Positions 1 through 7,309 of a stretch of DNA of 15,292 nt are shown one piece after another; positions within the stretch are counted from its first letter, which is position 1; every line of letters begins with the position of its first letter. Made by a program: the position numbers and the translations under genes. The notes below the pieces were generated by a model, which ran no database searches, was not told where the DNA came from, and saw only the letters and a list, made by a program, of their open reading frames with translations. Location of the stretch: contig CALFMA010000503.1 in NCBI GenBank assembly GCA_937880065.1, positions 1-15,292 on the forward strand, written 5' to 3'. The stretch is from an uncultured Ruminococcus sp. GTDB taxonomy: Bacteria > Bacillota_A > Clostridia > Oscillospirales > Ruminococcaceae.

Positions 1-2
1 GA

Positions 3-782
3 ACTATCAATGGCCAGGAGTTCGACAACGTAACAGATTACAACATTAAGATGTATGAGCTTCTTGAAGCTGGCGTTGCAGTAACTGCGTCATCAAGTAC
101 CACTATCAATGCAGATGATAATGAAGTGCGCGCAGCAAATAATAGCAACAATTCATTAGCTGAACAAAATGATGATGATCTCTCATTCTATCCTTATATG
201 GATAATGATGATCCGTATTATCTAGATCTATTGGTCACAGATGATCCAAAAATCAATAAAGAGGCTTACAAAGAAATGCTAAATTATTTTGGACGTTGTT
301 ATAAGTATATTGTAGATAATGTTTCAAATAAATCCAACAGTGTAGATACACTTAATACATATCGTAATGATCTACGAGAGCTTATCAATGCATTTAAGAG
401 TGATTACAAATATACTGAGGATGCTATAATTAGTGTTAAATCTAAAATTGACGATCTTAAACGTGATTTTGAAGAGCAGCTGAATAATTTAACAAAGCAG
501 TATAATGTGTTGAACGATGCAAAGCCGGTAATTACTGAGTTCGTATCATATTATGAAACTGTTGAAAATGAGGTTATCAATGAAATCAATTCTAGAAAAA
601 CCATGGCTGAAAATCGCTGTACATGCGGTTGCAATGATCAAGATTGCAAATGCAACAGAGAAGATACTGTAAATACTACAGTTAATGAAGTAGTACCGCA
701 AGCAACCTTGGAATTGTCAGATATATTCGATTCAGTATTTGGGCCTGGTTGGTTCAATAATCGTAAAAGATCTCTTCTATAA
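3..782 (+). CDS. Acidic protein of unknown function, 5'-truncated
   Basis: The frame is open from the left edge of the window, so the gene almost certainly begins outside it. The ATG at 51 is probably an internal methionine, because in-frame coding text (TINGQEFDNVTDYNIK) precedes it. The visible 259 residues are acidic in the first third (runs of D and N, with DDDLSFYPYMDNDDPYY). A helical, coiled-coil-like middle follows (about 330-600). Near the end is a cysteine cluster, CTCGCNDQDCKC, with five Cys in twelve residues (618-653), then an ELSDIFDSVFGPGWF tail. I do not recognise the family. The Cys cluster could bind metal, but that is inference. The gene is followed by a terminator hairpin. 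A structural or scaffold role is possible but unsupported. Confidence 0.75.
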   Translation, partial: TINGQEFDNVTDYNIKMYELLEAGVAVTASSSTTINADDNEVRAANNSNNSLAEQNDDDLSFYPYMDNDDPYYLDLLVTDDPKINKEAYKEMLNYFGRCYKYIVDNVSNKSNSVDTLNTYRNDLRELINAFKSDYKYTEDAIISVKSKIDDLKRDFEEQLNNLTKQYNVLNDAKPVITEFVSYYETVENEVINEINSRKTMAENRCTCGCNDQDCKCNREDTVNTTVNEVVPQATLELSDIFDSVFGPGWFNNRKRSLL

Positions 783-815
783 AATCTAAATATTTGTATA
801 TATTTTGATATATAT

Positions 816-850
816 AAAGGTGGCAAAATAATTGCTACCTTTATTATTTT
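816..850 (+). terminator. Rho-independent terminator after the first gene
   Basis: A 9-bp stem (816-824 with 834-842, AAAGGTGGC against GCTACCTTT, one G-T wobble) encloses a 9-nt loop and is followed by a T-rich stretch. It lies 33 bp after the stop of the partial first gene and just before the next ATG at 856. It could therefore also act as a leader hairpin for the next gene. Confidence 0.6.
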
Positions 851-855
851 GTATT

Positions 856-1350
856 ATGAAGATAGATAGAAAGAAACTCAACAGAGTTAAAGATTATGTG
901 ATGATATCGCTCCGTTTCTGCGAGCAGGTATATGAAGGCGGATTTGAATCGTATGACCAGTTTCAATCATTCACAAACATGTGTGAGAATCATGTAGATA
1001 TGTGCAATACTTGGTTGAAACGAATTAAGCCGTTAATTCCTATTGGAAAACGTCATAAGATGTATAAGGAGCTGCGAGAGACATGTGCATATACTGTTGA
1101 CTGTATTAACAGTTGGTGTCAATCATGGCAGAAGCAGTATGAAAAATCTGTTGAAGAGGCTGAAATGTTTAAGCAGGTTGAAATACGATGCAGGCTTGAG
1201 CATAAGATTGCAATGGAGTACTCCGAAAAGGCTCGTGAAAAGGCTAAGAAAGAAGATGCCAAAAAGAAACCTATAGGATTTGTTACATCTGCAAACTCAA
1301 AGACTAAGCAAAAGAATACAAGAAAAAAGAAGACCAAAACAGATGAATAG
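856..1350 (+). CDS. Basic helical protein of unknown function
   Basis: This 164-residue protein starts at ATG 856 (MKIDRKKLNRVKDYV). The frame can be extended to a TTG at 832, but that lies inside the terminator stem-loop, so 856 is the better start. The N-terminal two thirds are predicted helical and rich in Cys, Trp and Tyr (MCENHVDMCNTWLKRIKP, INSWCQSWQKQYEKS). The last 45 residues are strongly basic and low-complexity (EKAREKAKKEDAKKKP, then KTRKKKTKTDE-like). No known domain is recognised. Its TAG stop overlaps the start of the next gene by 8 nt (ATGAATAG), which suggests translational coupling with the membrane protein downstream. A lysis-related role is only a guess from that context. 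Confidence 0.75.
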   Translation: MKIDRKKLNRVKDYVMISLRFCEQVYEGGFESYDQFQSFTNMCENHVDMCNTWLKRIKPLIPIGKRHKMYKELRETCAYTVDCINSWCQSWQKQYEKSVEEAEMFKQVEIRCRLEHKIAMEYSEKAREKAKKEDAKKKPIGFVTSANSKTKQKNTRKKKTKTDE

Positions 1351-2050
1351 AAAAAGTTGGATTATCATTGTGATAGAAGCATTGGTGTTTATAATGCTTT
1401 TTGGTACTGTCGCAAAATGCAGTAACGACAAAATACAACGTCTTGAGCATAATATTGATGCATATCGAGATACTATAGAATATGTTGAAATGCAGAATGC
1501 TGAACTGCTGACAGTTCAGCAGAGTCTTATATTGACTGAATCAGAACTAAAAGAAGAACTTGATATTTCTAAAAAAGAAATGAAAGATCTTAAGAAGAAA
1601 CTTGGTGATGACATCGCATACATTGCAAGACTTGAAGCTCAGATTGGCATTAAAGATACCGTGTTTTTAAAAGGTGATACAATATTTATTGATAAGATTG
1701 ACAGTACTATAACAAAAACTTTTAACTTGGAAGATGATTGGTTAAGTATGACTGCAAATATCAAAGGCAATACTATTGCAGACTCTAAAATGTCAATCAA
1801 TAGTTTCAATATGCAAGTGCCGCTTGATGTAGGATTTACTGATGATTATAGGTTCTGGGTAAAGACACCTAATCCGTATGTAACAATAACAGACATCAAC
1901 GCTGCAGCTATACATGGATCCGATGTAGCAAAGAAGGATCAACGTTTTCATCACGGAATACATTTAGGATTTGGATTACAGTATGGTCTGGTAGGAAAAC
2001 AATTTGATATTGGTCCACAGGTTGGTTACGGGTTTACATATAGTTTTTAA
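1343..2050 (+). CDS. Membrane-anchored coiled-coil protein, spanin-like
   Basis: The start is ATG 1343 (MNRKSWIIIVIEALVF), overlapping the preceding stop; the frame runs further upstream but that extension is the shadow of the previous gene. The 235-residue protein has one N-terminal membrane segment (about residues 5-24). A long coiled coil follows (about 28-100, with LEHNIDAYRDTIEYVEMQNAELL and repeated E/L/K heptads), then a mixed beta region (DTVFLKGDTIFIDKIDS). It ends in a Gly/aromatic tail (GIHLGFGLQYGLVGKQF ... GYGFTYSF) that resembles an outer-membrane strand with terminal Phe. Bacteroidota phages commonly carry proteins of this layout, and the shape (inner-membrane anchor, periplasmic coil, outer-membrane-like end) suits a spanin that fuses the two host membranes at lysis. 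That role is inferred. A terminator follows at 2064. Confidence 0.7.
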   Translation: MNRKSWIIIVIEALVFIMLFGTVAKCSNDKIQRLEHNIDAYRDTIEYVEMQNAELLTVQQSLILTESELKEELDISKKEMKDLKKKLGDDIAYIARLEAQIGIKDTVFLKGDTIFIDKIDSTITKTFNLEDDWLSMTANIKGNTIADSKMSINSFNMQVPLDVGFTDDYRFWVKTPNPYVTITDINAAAIHGSDVAKKDQRFHHGIHLGFGLQYGLVGKQFDIGPQVGYGFTYSF

Positions 2051-2063
2051 TTAAATTTCAACG

Positions 2064-2096
2064 CAAACACTGAATTTTTATTCAGTGTTTGTTATA
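2064..2096 (+). terminator. Rho-independent terminator
   Basis: A perfect 11-bp stem, CAAACACTGAA (2064-2074) with TTCAGTGTTTG (2081-2091), has a 6-nt TTTTTA loop and an AT-rich tail. It ends the transcript that carries the two coupled genes at 856-2050. Confidence 0.8.
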
Positions 2097-2140
2097 TATA
2101 ATTGTAGCGGCAATAAAGCACTACTGTTAATTTTTGAGTT

Positions 2141-2326
2141 ATGAAGGAGTTTATTGTATCAATGCTGGGTATTTTTGGTATTCTTTTTATTGTTGGTGTT
2201 CCTGAATCAGGTCCTCAGTTTGCATGGAATATGATCTGGTCAACTGGTTTTGGAATGCTTATGTGCTGGATGAGCTATAAACTCTCAATTGCTTGGAAAG
2301 TAATTGATATTAATGAGAAAGCGTAA
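2141..2326 (+). CDS. Small two-helix membrane protein
   Basis: This 61-residue protein has two hydrophobic segments, about residues 5-20 (IVSMLGIFGILFIVGV) and 28-50 (AWNMIWSTGFGMLMCWMSYKL). They are joined by a short turn with the phage-like motif PESGPQFAW. The start ATG 2141 is preceded by an AT-rich leader (TTTTTGAGTTATG) with no Shine-Dalgarno site, as elsewhere in this phage. The stop TAA shares its last A with the ATG of the next gene, so the two are probably coupled. The size and two membrane helices would fit a holin, and a spanin-like gene is nearby. A terminator separates them, however, and many phages carry small membrane proteins of other function, so no role is assigned. Confidence 0.75.
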   Translation: MKEFIVSMLGIFGILFIVGVPESGPQFAWNMIWSTGFGMLMCWMSYKLSIAWKVIDINEKA

Positions 2327-2604
2327 TGGATATAAAGGTAGAATATGATGGTGAATGGCCGAACTTATGCCGCGGTAATCTTAAGATAACTATTGACGGC
2401 GTATTATGGGATTTCGGTTGTTATGCTCTTCGTTCAGGTGGAGAAGTTCTTCGCGATGAAGAGTGGAATATGTGGGCAGAAAAAGGTCCATGGTCAATTG
2501 AGGATTGGCCGGAAGGATTTCCTGAAGATGAATATATACGTTTGAGCGTTATTGAAGCGGTTAATTCAGAAATAATTCATGGTTGTTGTGGTGGTTGTAT
2601 TTAA
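2326..2604 (+). CDS. Phage hypothetical protein with HGCCGGCI tail
   Basis: This 92-residue soluble, acidic protein overlaps the previous stop by one base (TAATG). Its text, YDGEWPNLCRGNLKITIDG with GPWSIEDWPEGFPEDE and a C-terminal HGCCGGCI, matches a small family I recall as common in phages of gut bacteria, always hypothetical. The conserved features are the beta-rich opening (KVEYDGEW, LKITIDGVLWDF), the GPWSI-W-P centre and the cysteine-rich tail, where three Cys in six residues could bind metal or carry redox chemistry. The function is unknown. It belongs to a run of small genes ahead of DNA ligase. Confidence 0.8.
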   Translation: MDIKVEYDGEWPNLCRGNLKITIDGVLWDFGCYALRSGGEVLRDEEWNMWAEKGPWSIEDWPEGFPEDEYIRLSVIEAVNSEIIHGCCGGCI

Positions 2605-2615
2605 TTAATATAGAT

Positions 2616-2858
2616 ATGTGGAAATTTATCAAAATTACAGCATGTTGGATCTTAATGGTATATATGTTTATCATTGCAGGCCAAGCAATAAATGATCCGA
2701 CACTTGGTATAGGTTGGGCAATATTTTATGCAATCGGTGGTCTTGGATGGTTTAATCTATTCCTTATAAATAAGATAGGTCCAAATTATTTCATGAATGA
2801 TTTTTTCAAGTACTTGGAAAAAATTGGCGAGTATAACGATAATCTTGAAAGATATTAA
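2616..2858 (+). CDS. Small membrane protein
   Basis: ATG 2616 (MWKFIKITACWILMVYMF) is chosen as the start, 11 bp after the previous stop. An upstream frame extension to 2583 would begin inside the preceding gene and lacks support. The 80-residue protein has two hydrophobic segments (about 6-22 and 30-51, the second reading IGWAIFYAIGGLGWFNLFL) and a short charged C-terminus (FKYLEKIGEYNDNLERY), which probably lies in the cytoplasm. No family is recognised. It is the second small membrane protein in this run. Confidence 0.7.
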   Translation: MWKFIKITACWILMVYMFIIAGQAINDPTLGIGWAIFYAIGGLGWFNLFLINKIGPNYFMNDFFKYLEKIGEYNDNLERY

Positions 2859-2874
2859 ATAACAATAACGAGTT

Positions 2875-3087
2875 ATGGCAGTTACTATAATCAAAGAAGG
2901 TAGAAAGAAAATACCTGTATTTCGTGCATCATGCACTTGTTGTGATTGTGTTTTTGAGTTCAATAAAGAAGATGCAGAATTTGGTGAAGATCGAGACGGA
3001 AAATATCTCAAATTGGATTGTCCATGTTGTGGACATCTTGTTTGGTCATGGAAGACAAATCCTATTAGATACGATGATGTAAAATAG
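2875..3087 (+). CDS. Small zinc-ribbon protein
   Basis: This 70-residue protein has two cysteine knuckles, CTCCDC (about residues 20-25) and CPCCGH (about 49-54). They are separated by an acidic linker (NKEDAEFGEDRDGKYLKLD) that reads like a beta-hairpin. This four-cysteine layout is typical of a zinc ribbon. Such proteins bind nucleic acid or partner proteins, but nothing here says which. The ATG follows an AT-rich leader (CAATAACGAGTT) 16 bp after the previous stop, and DNA ligase starts 9 bp after this gene, so they are probably co-transcribed. Confidence 0.75.
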   Translation: MAVTIIKEGRKKIPVFRASCTCCDCVFEFNKEDAEFGEDRDGKYLKLDCPCCGHLVWSWKTNPIRYDDVK

Positions 3088-3096
3088 ATTTATAAT

Positions 3097-4449
3097 ATGA
3101 AGATTAGAGAAATACTTGAACAGATTAGAAACACTGCAGGCTCAAATGACAAACGTGCAATTCTCGAAGCGAATAAGTCAGAGTTACTTGAGCAGATCTT
3201 TACAGATACATACGATAATTCCCGTAACTATTATGTAAAGAAATATAATAAGGATTACAGCGGTTCACCTGACATCGATCTCCTTGCAGGATTCATTGAT
3301 ACTCCAAAGCTGACTATTGATGAGGATTACAACGTCTTTCATGATATGCTTGATACGCTTAACAGTAGAAAGATCACTGGTAATGCCGCAGTAAATCATG
3401 TTGAAGATGTGATATCATCATTCGTTGACGAGGATCAGCCAGTATTGCATGCAATTATGGAACGTAACCTCAAGATCGGTATTGCTGGAGAGTCATTCAA
3501 CAAGTCAGCTGCAAATGAAATCAACAAGTTTGAAGTTGCACTTGCATATAATCTTGATAAGGTCAAGAATGTAAATCCTATTGACGGTACATATTTTGCC
3601 AGCCGCAAATTAGACGGTTTAAGATGTATTGCAATCGTAGATACTTCTGCTCAGACAGTTGATTTTTATAGTCGTCAAGGTAAGAAATTCACATCCCTCA
3701 GTAATCATGTTCAGCCAATGCTTACACTTTGTGATGAATATGTAGGTAAGGTTGTATTTGACGGAGAGCTTTGTGCTGTTGATGAAAATGGAAATGAAGA
3801 TTTTGCCGGTGCGGTAAAACAGGTAAGTAAGAAAGACGTCACTGCAGAAAATATTAAATATTGTATTTTCGACGTATTTTCATATGACTCTTTCATTGAA
3901 GGTGAAGACAATGATATTGATTTTACATTCAGTGAACGATATAGGATCTATACTGAAATGTTTTACAGTCATTCACATCTTGTAGCAGATAAGATCACTA
4001 TTCTCGAACAGGAAAGAATCACTTCACAGGAGCAGTTTGACAAATGGACAAATCTTGTAGCAGAAAACGGCTGGGAAGGATTCATGCTCCGTAAAGATGC
4101 TCCATACAAGGCTGGTAGAACAAAAGAGCTTATCAAGGTTAAGAAGTTCATGGATGCCGAATACGTTGTAGAAGGTATCAAGAATGGAACAGCTTGCTAT
4201 AATGAAGACGGTATGAAGGAATATGACATTGCTGCAGCTCTTATCATCAAGCATAAAGGCAATATGGTACAGGTCGGTTCAGGTCTTTCAAAGGAACAGC
4301 GCATCGCATGGTTCAAAGATCCTTCACAGATTATTGGTAAGACTATTACTGTTCAGTATTTTGAGGAGACACAGGACAGTAAGACTAAACAGTATTCACT
4401 CAGGTTCCCAGTTCTCAAATATGTATATGAAGATGGTAGGGATTGCTAA
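3097..4449 (+). CDS. ATP-dependent DNA ligase, T4 type
   Basis: This 450-residue enzyme seals nicks in duplex DNA by forming a lysine-AMP intermediate. The nucleotidyltransferase motifs appear in order: motif I SRKLDGLR with adenylated Lys171; motif III FDGELC (221-226); IIIa YCIFDVF (about 255-261); IV EGFMLR (327-332); V LIKVKKF (345-351). A C-terminal OB-fold region follows (about 360-446, with VQVGSGLSKEQR and SLRFPVLKYV). The N-terminal helical domain has NSRKITGNAAV and NLKIGIAG, which resemble the DNA-binding domain of T4 gp30-like ligases. Length and motifs are complete, so the enzyme should be active. It would join Okazaki fragments and repair nicks during phage replication, together with the primase-helicase and exonuclease encoded nearby. 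Confidence 0.95.
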   Translation: MKIREILEQIRNTAGSNDKRAILEANKSELLEQIFTDTYDNSRNYYVKKYNKDYSGSPDIDLLAGFIDTPKLTIDEDYNVFHDMLDTLNSRKITGNAAVNHVEDVISSFVDEDQPVLHAIMERNLKIGIAGESFNKSAANEINKFEVALAYNLDKVKNVNPIDGTYFASRKLDGLRCIAIVDTSAQTVDFYSRQGKKFTSLSNHVQPMLTLCDEYVGKVVFDGELCAVDENGNEDFAGAVKQVSKKDVTAENIKYCIFDVFSYDSFIEGEDNDIDFTFSERYRIYTEMFYSHSHLVADKITILEQERITSQEQFDKWTNLVAENGWEGFMLRKDAPYKAGRTKELIKVKKFMDAEYVVEGIKNGTACYNEDGMKEYDIAAALIIKHKGNMVQVGSGLSKEQRIAWFKDPSQIIGKTITVQYFEETQDSKTKQYSLRFPVLKYVYEDGRDC

Positions 4450-4464
4450 TTAGATTATATTGTT

Positions 4465-4704
4465 ATGGCATATAGAATAGTAAAAGAAACATTTAAATAC
4501 GGTGAAATAAAATACCGTGTTGAAACAAACAAAGGCTGGTTTGGCCTTAGAAAACGTCTTAATAAGTGGAAGACTGTAATAATCCATGATTCATATTACG
4601 GCTCTTACTATGCAATATATAATTCATTGGAAGACGCGGAAAAATTTATTGAACAGGAAACTGATTATATTATATCAGAAGAAATAGTTGCAACATATCA
4701 TTAA
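4465..4704 (+). CDS. Small hypothetical protein
   Basis: This 79-residue basic protein starts 15 bp after the ligase stop behind the same kind of leader (TATATTGTTATG). It begins MAYRIVKETFKYGEIKYRVET, then WFGLRKRLNKWKTV and a tyrosine-rich middle (HDSYYGSYYAIYNSLEDAEKFI), and reads as an alternation of beta strands with one helix. The SLEDAEKFIEQ stretch followed by a strand is common in small phage proteins of unknown role. I recognise no function. It is the last gene before a strong bidirectional terminator, so it probably shares the ligase transcript. Confidence 0.7.
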   Translation: MAYRIVKETFKYGEIKYRVETNKGWFGLRKRLNKWKTVIIHDSYYGSYYAIYNSLEDAEKFIEQETDYIISEEIVATYH

Positions 4705-4744
4705 AAGACTTTATATGATGTTGTAGTATACATAAATGCACTTA

Positions 4745-4782
4745 AAAACCCTCAGATAATAAATTATATATCTGAGGGTTTT
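4745..4782. terminator. Bidirectional rho-independent terminator
   Basis: A perfect 14-bp stem (4745-4758 AAAACCCTCAGATA with 4769-4782 TATCTGAGGGTTTT) encloses a 10-nt AT loop. It has A and T runs on either side, so it can stop transcription from both directions. It sits between the convergent genes ending at 4704 (+) and 4808 (-). Confidence 0.9.
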
Positions 4783-4807
4783 ATGTCTTTAAAAGTCATT
4801 TAATCAC

Positions 4808-6346
4808 TTATTTTGCTTCAAGCTTTGTTAGTTCGTTTTCAACGGTTAATAAATCAGATTCCATTTTTTCTTCATACTGTTTAATCTGATCTGTAATTTC
4901 ACCACGGTTTGAAACATATGCACTTCCTTTTTGTGCTTCAAGCATAAATCTCACATATCTGTCAAATGATTTCATCAAACCGCTTTGGCTATAACCATAT
5001 TTTGTACTGATATATAATGAGAATTTTTCATTAAGCCATTCCAAATCATAATTGCTGAATTTTGTAGGATTCTTAAGCATCTTACTAATCAATGCAGTGT
5101 ATCTGTCAAAGCATTTGTCAACTCTTGCTTTAATACTATCAAACTTATTTGACTGTACTGCACGATTGGCTTTTATCATCTGTAGCATCTTCGTATAACG
5201 TTCTCGGTTCTTATCTGCAATGTCTTGATAGTATCTAACTTGTTTAGCAGTCACTTTGTCATTAGATCTTTCAGATCCTCTATCGTATGCAGTTGCACCC
5301 TTTCTAGCATCTACACGCGCCTGTTTTAATTCATATGTTGATTCAATACCATTTACATCAACTGTTACTATAGTGTCAGCATACTTATCAATATTTCGCA
5401 GCAGCTCATCAACTCTTGCTTCATAGCTCCAGTTACTCCATTTGTCTTTTTCTCTATACCAGCCTGAATAGCTTGGTGCAGTTAGATCATAATAACTTTT
5501 GCCACGTATCATGCCGACACATATTCCTTCTGGGTCCATAAGCAATATGAATCCACGTCGTTTATATGTAATATATAATCTTGCGGCCTTTGCAGCTTCA
5601 GAACTGTGCGCATCGTATTCAGATACATGCGAATTTGATACTTTATCCCAAGCAACATCTTGTAAAAACGATGTTAGCTTTGCTTTATGTTTGCGATCTT
5701 TTGTACTAAGTCTATTGACTGCATCAACAAAAGCAGCTAGCTGCGGGATCTTAAATGATTCATTAACCATGCTTTCAGCAATTATATCAGTGTTGTCTTC
5801 AACCGAGCAGTTTATACGTTTGCCTACAACGAATTTCTCTGCAAGCTTCTCTTTATTGAATTTCTTGCCGTTTCTCATTGCATATAGATTAAGTTTTATT
5901 TCAGGAAGCTCATCTATATCTTTAAGATTTTTATTGTCTGCAATTATCATTGTCTGACATTCAACAGGACAGCCTTTCAATGATGTAAGATTTGGATTGT
6001 CTTCAATACAGAGTGTACCGTTAATTACACAGCCATCCATAAAAATTCCTTCAAGATTCTCCAACTGGGTATTTGATATTGTCACATTGCCCTTTACAAG
6101 ACGGAACATTGGTCCTATATATTTCTTGGTATCAATACCAGATATTTCAAAGTCACCTTGAACTGTAAATCCTACTTTCTTTTTCCACCAATGGGCAGGT
6201 GTTCTTGAATTCTTTGACCATTCAGCAAGCTTCTGCTCATCCATATACTGGTCAGCAGAATTCAATGTTGAATCTATGTCATCAAGTAGACCCTCTGATA
6301 TCGAATCAACAATATTATTGTATGCAAATTCTTTAAGATTCTTCAT
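4808..6346 (-). CDS. Putative internal head protein with T4-like capsid-targeting leader, LRR-like repeats
   Basis: This 512-residue protein opens with MKNLKEFAYN ... SISEGLLDDIDSTL. It shares the leader seen in the five genes at 8447-11796: a hydrophobic/basic start, an (I/L)-x-E|(A/G) site (ISE|G, residues 16-19) and then LLDDID. T4 internal proteins start similarly (MKTYQEFIAEA) and are cut after (I/L)xE by prohead protease, so packaging into the head is inferred. After the leader come degenerate leucine-rich-like repeats (about 62-165, with NPNLTSLKGCP and NKNLKDIDELP). A mixed domain follows (about 190-340, GFILLMDPEGICVGMI, SYSGWYREKDKWSNWSYEAR), then a basic helical tail (about 350-512) ending in a coiled coil (KQYEEKMESDLLTVENELTKLEAK-like). 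The central domain's function is not recognised. It is transcribed alone, away from the exonuclease. Confidence 0.8.
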   Translation of the reverse strand: MKNLKEFAYNNIVDSISEGLLDDIDSTLNSADQYMDEQKLAEWSKNSRTPAHWWKKKVGFTVQGDFEISGIDTKKYIGPMFRLVKGNVTISNTQLENLEGIFMDGCVINGTLCIEDNPNLTSLKGCPVECQTMIIADNKNLKDIDELPEIKLNLYAMRNGKKFNKEKLAEKFVVGKRINCSVEDNTDIIAESMVNESFKIPQLAAFVDAVNRLSTKDRKHKAKLTSFLQDVAWDKVSNSHVSEYDAHSSEAAKAARLYITYKRRGFILLMDPEGICVGMIRGKSYYDLTAPSYSGWYREKDKWSNWSYEARVDELLRNIDKYADTIVTVDVNGIESTYELKQARVDARKGATAYDRGSERSNDKVTAKQVRYYQDIADKNRERYTKMLQMIKANRAVQSNKFDSIKARVDKCFDRYTALISKMLKNPTKFSNYDLEWLNEKFSLYISTKYGYSQSGLMKSFDRYVRFMLEAQKGSAYVSNRGEITDQIKQYEEKMESDLLTVENELTKLEAK

Positions 6347-6412
6347 AACATATTTTAATATTCAATAAATAATAATACATTGTTGCCTATATTATATTGT
6401 ATTTTAAAATGA
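6347..6412. promoter_or_regulatory. Divergent intergenic region, likely two promoters
   Basis: This 66-bp AT-rich gap separates the head-to-head genes at 4808-6346 (-) and 6413 (+), so it must hold both start signals. The minus-side leader contains TATTATTATTTATTG. A related TTATTATTTA stretch lies upstream of the minus gene starting at 11796. No confident -35/-10 pair is seen. Confidence 0.45.
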
Positions 6413-7180
6413 ATGAATATGAAAAACATAGTTGCATTTGATGTAGAGACAACTGGTATTGATACTAGTAAAGATTTTGTAATTCAGCTTTCCGCTGTGA
6501 AGTTTGATAAGGATTTCAATGAAGTTGGTATGATGAACTTTTATGTGTTGCCAGTTTCAGATTTTGAAATACGTCCAGAAGCACAAGAGAAGCATGGACT
6601 TGACAAAGCATTTATAATTGATAACGGTACTCCATTGTCAATTGCTGGTAAAGAGTTTCTTGATTTCATTGAAGACTGTGATCTGCTCTCATATAACGGC
6701 AATTCATTTGATGTAAAGATTCTTTCAAAGGATCTACGATCTGTTGGATTGGATTTTCCATTGGATAAGACTTTTTATGATTCACTTCTTCTTGAAACAA
6801 AACTGTTTCCAAGAACACTTGATGCAACCTATAAGAAGTACACTGGCAAAGATCTTGAAGGTGCACACAACTCTCTCAATGACGTATATGCAACAATTGA
6901 AGTCTTTAAGCATCAGATGAATGCATTCAAGCAAGATGTTGAAGTGTCTGCAGATCCCGATGAAGCTGTATTTGCTTATGTCGCCGGTTTTGATGAATCA
7001 AAGATCTTTGATGTAGATGGTATGATAAAGAAGGAAGGAGACACAATTGTATTTAGAAAAGGCAAATACAGAGGTGTCGAGTTTATGCAAGTAGTCAAAG
7101 GAGACCCAGGCTATATCAAATGGTTTATTAGAAATAGGAAAATTTTATACTGTAACCATCATAAAATCAGAGGATTTTGA
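6413..7180 (+). CDS. DnaQ-like 3'-5' exonuclease, interrupted near the 3' end
   Basis: This is a DEDDh-type exonuclease that removes nucleotides from DNA 3' ends, as in proofreading. Exo I is FDVETTG (Asp10, Glu12), Exo II is NGNSFDVKIL (Asp100), and Exo III is AHNSLNDVYAT (His152, Asp157); all catalytic residues are present. The C-terminal region (about 188-238) contains KIFDVDGMI, GKYRGVEF and GDPGYIKWF. In Bacteroidota relatives this is directly followed by a DF..NTK..L ending. Here the frame instead runs into RNRKILYCNHHKIRGF and a TGA at 7178. The missing ending, MTNKDFSDHTKNILRNYY, lies in the same frame at 7196-7276 after a 69-nt insertion. Without the insertion the protein would be 264 residues. 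The start could also be ATG 6419. The nuclease domain itself should be intact. Confidence 0.9.
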   Translation: MNMKNIVAFDVETTGIDTSKDFVIQLSAVKFDKDFNEVGMMNFYVLPVSDFEIRPEAQEKHGLDKAFIIDNGTPLSIAGKEFLDFIEDCDLLSYNGNSFDVKILSKDLRSVGLDFPLDKTFYDSLLLETKLFPRTLDATYKKYTGKDLEGAHNSLNDVYATIEVFKHQMNAFKQDVEVSADPDEAVFAYVAGFDESKIFDVDGMIKKEGDTIVFRKGKYRGVEFMQVVKGDPGYIKWFIRNRKILYCNHHKIRGF

Positions 7181-7191
7181 CCTCTACGCAC
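7123..7191 (+). other. 69-nt in-frame interrupting element in the exonuclease gene
   Basis: The element lies between two copies of GTTTAT (7123-7128 and 7192-7197). It is exactly 69 nt by repeat-to-repeat distance (23 codons), so it keeps frame but carries a TGA (7178-7180). It can fold into two adjacent hairpins: 7142-7148 with 7161-7167 (ATTTTAT/ATAAAAT, 7 bp) and 7169-7173 with 7181-7185 (AGAGG/CCTCT, 5 bp). A competing stem is AAAATC/GATTTT (7163-7168 with 7173-7178). Identical TTT codons lie at 7124 and 7193 and could serve as take-off and landing sites for ribosome bypass, as in T4 gene 60. It may instead be a mobile mini-insertion with a 6-bp target duplication. It is too short for a group I or II intron. 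Confidence 0.6.
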
Positions 7192-7195
7192 GTTT

Positions 7196-7276
7196 ATGAC
7201 AAATAAAGATTTTAGTGACCATACTAAAAATATCCTCAGAAATTATTATATTTCTAATAGAAAGGCAAATGCCTAA
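7196..7276 (+). CDS. Detached C-terminal segment of the exonuclease
   Basis: These 26 codons, from ATG 7196 to TAA 7274-7276, read MTNKDFSDHTKNILRNYYISNRKANA in frame with the exonuclease upstream. The DFSDHTKNIL stretch matches the usual end of Bacteroidota DnaQ-like exonucleases (pattern DPGYY.WMM..DF...TK..L). It is most likely reached only by bypass, splicing or readthrough, or is lost; independent translation from its own ATG is less likely. The coding text is intact, with no further stop or frameshift, so the interruption is either recent or tolerated. Confidence 0.6.
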   Translation: MTNKDFSDHTKNILRNYYISNRKANA

Positions 7277-7309
7277 TATATATTGTTTCACTTTTTAATT
7301 AATATTTAA

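Noticed and set aside
1343..1350. Possible TAG stop-codon recoding, as in some large gut phages
   Set aside because: TAG ends the genes at 1350 and 3087 at sensible places, with a coupled start next to the first. Reading through at 1350 gives a short tail that soon hits TAA. TAA and TGA also act as normal stops.
2141..2326. Assigning a holin function to the small two-helix membrane protein
   Set aside because: Topology alone is not enough, and a terminator separates it from the spanin-like gene.
5499..5957. 152-residue plus-strand open frame inside the 512-residue minus-strand gene
   Set aside because: It is antisense to a well-supported gene, with low-complexity Ser/Leu/Ile text and no homology-like motifs; a shadow frame.
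7123..7191. Group I or II self-splicing intron in the exonuclease gene
   Set aside because: At 69 nt it is far too short for any known self-splicing intron core, and no homing endonuclease is present.
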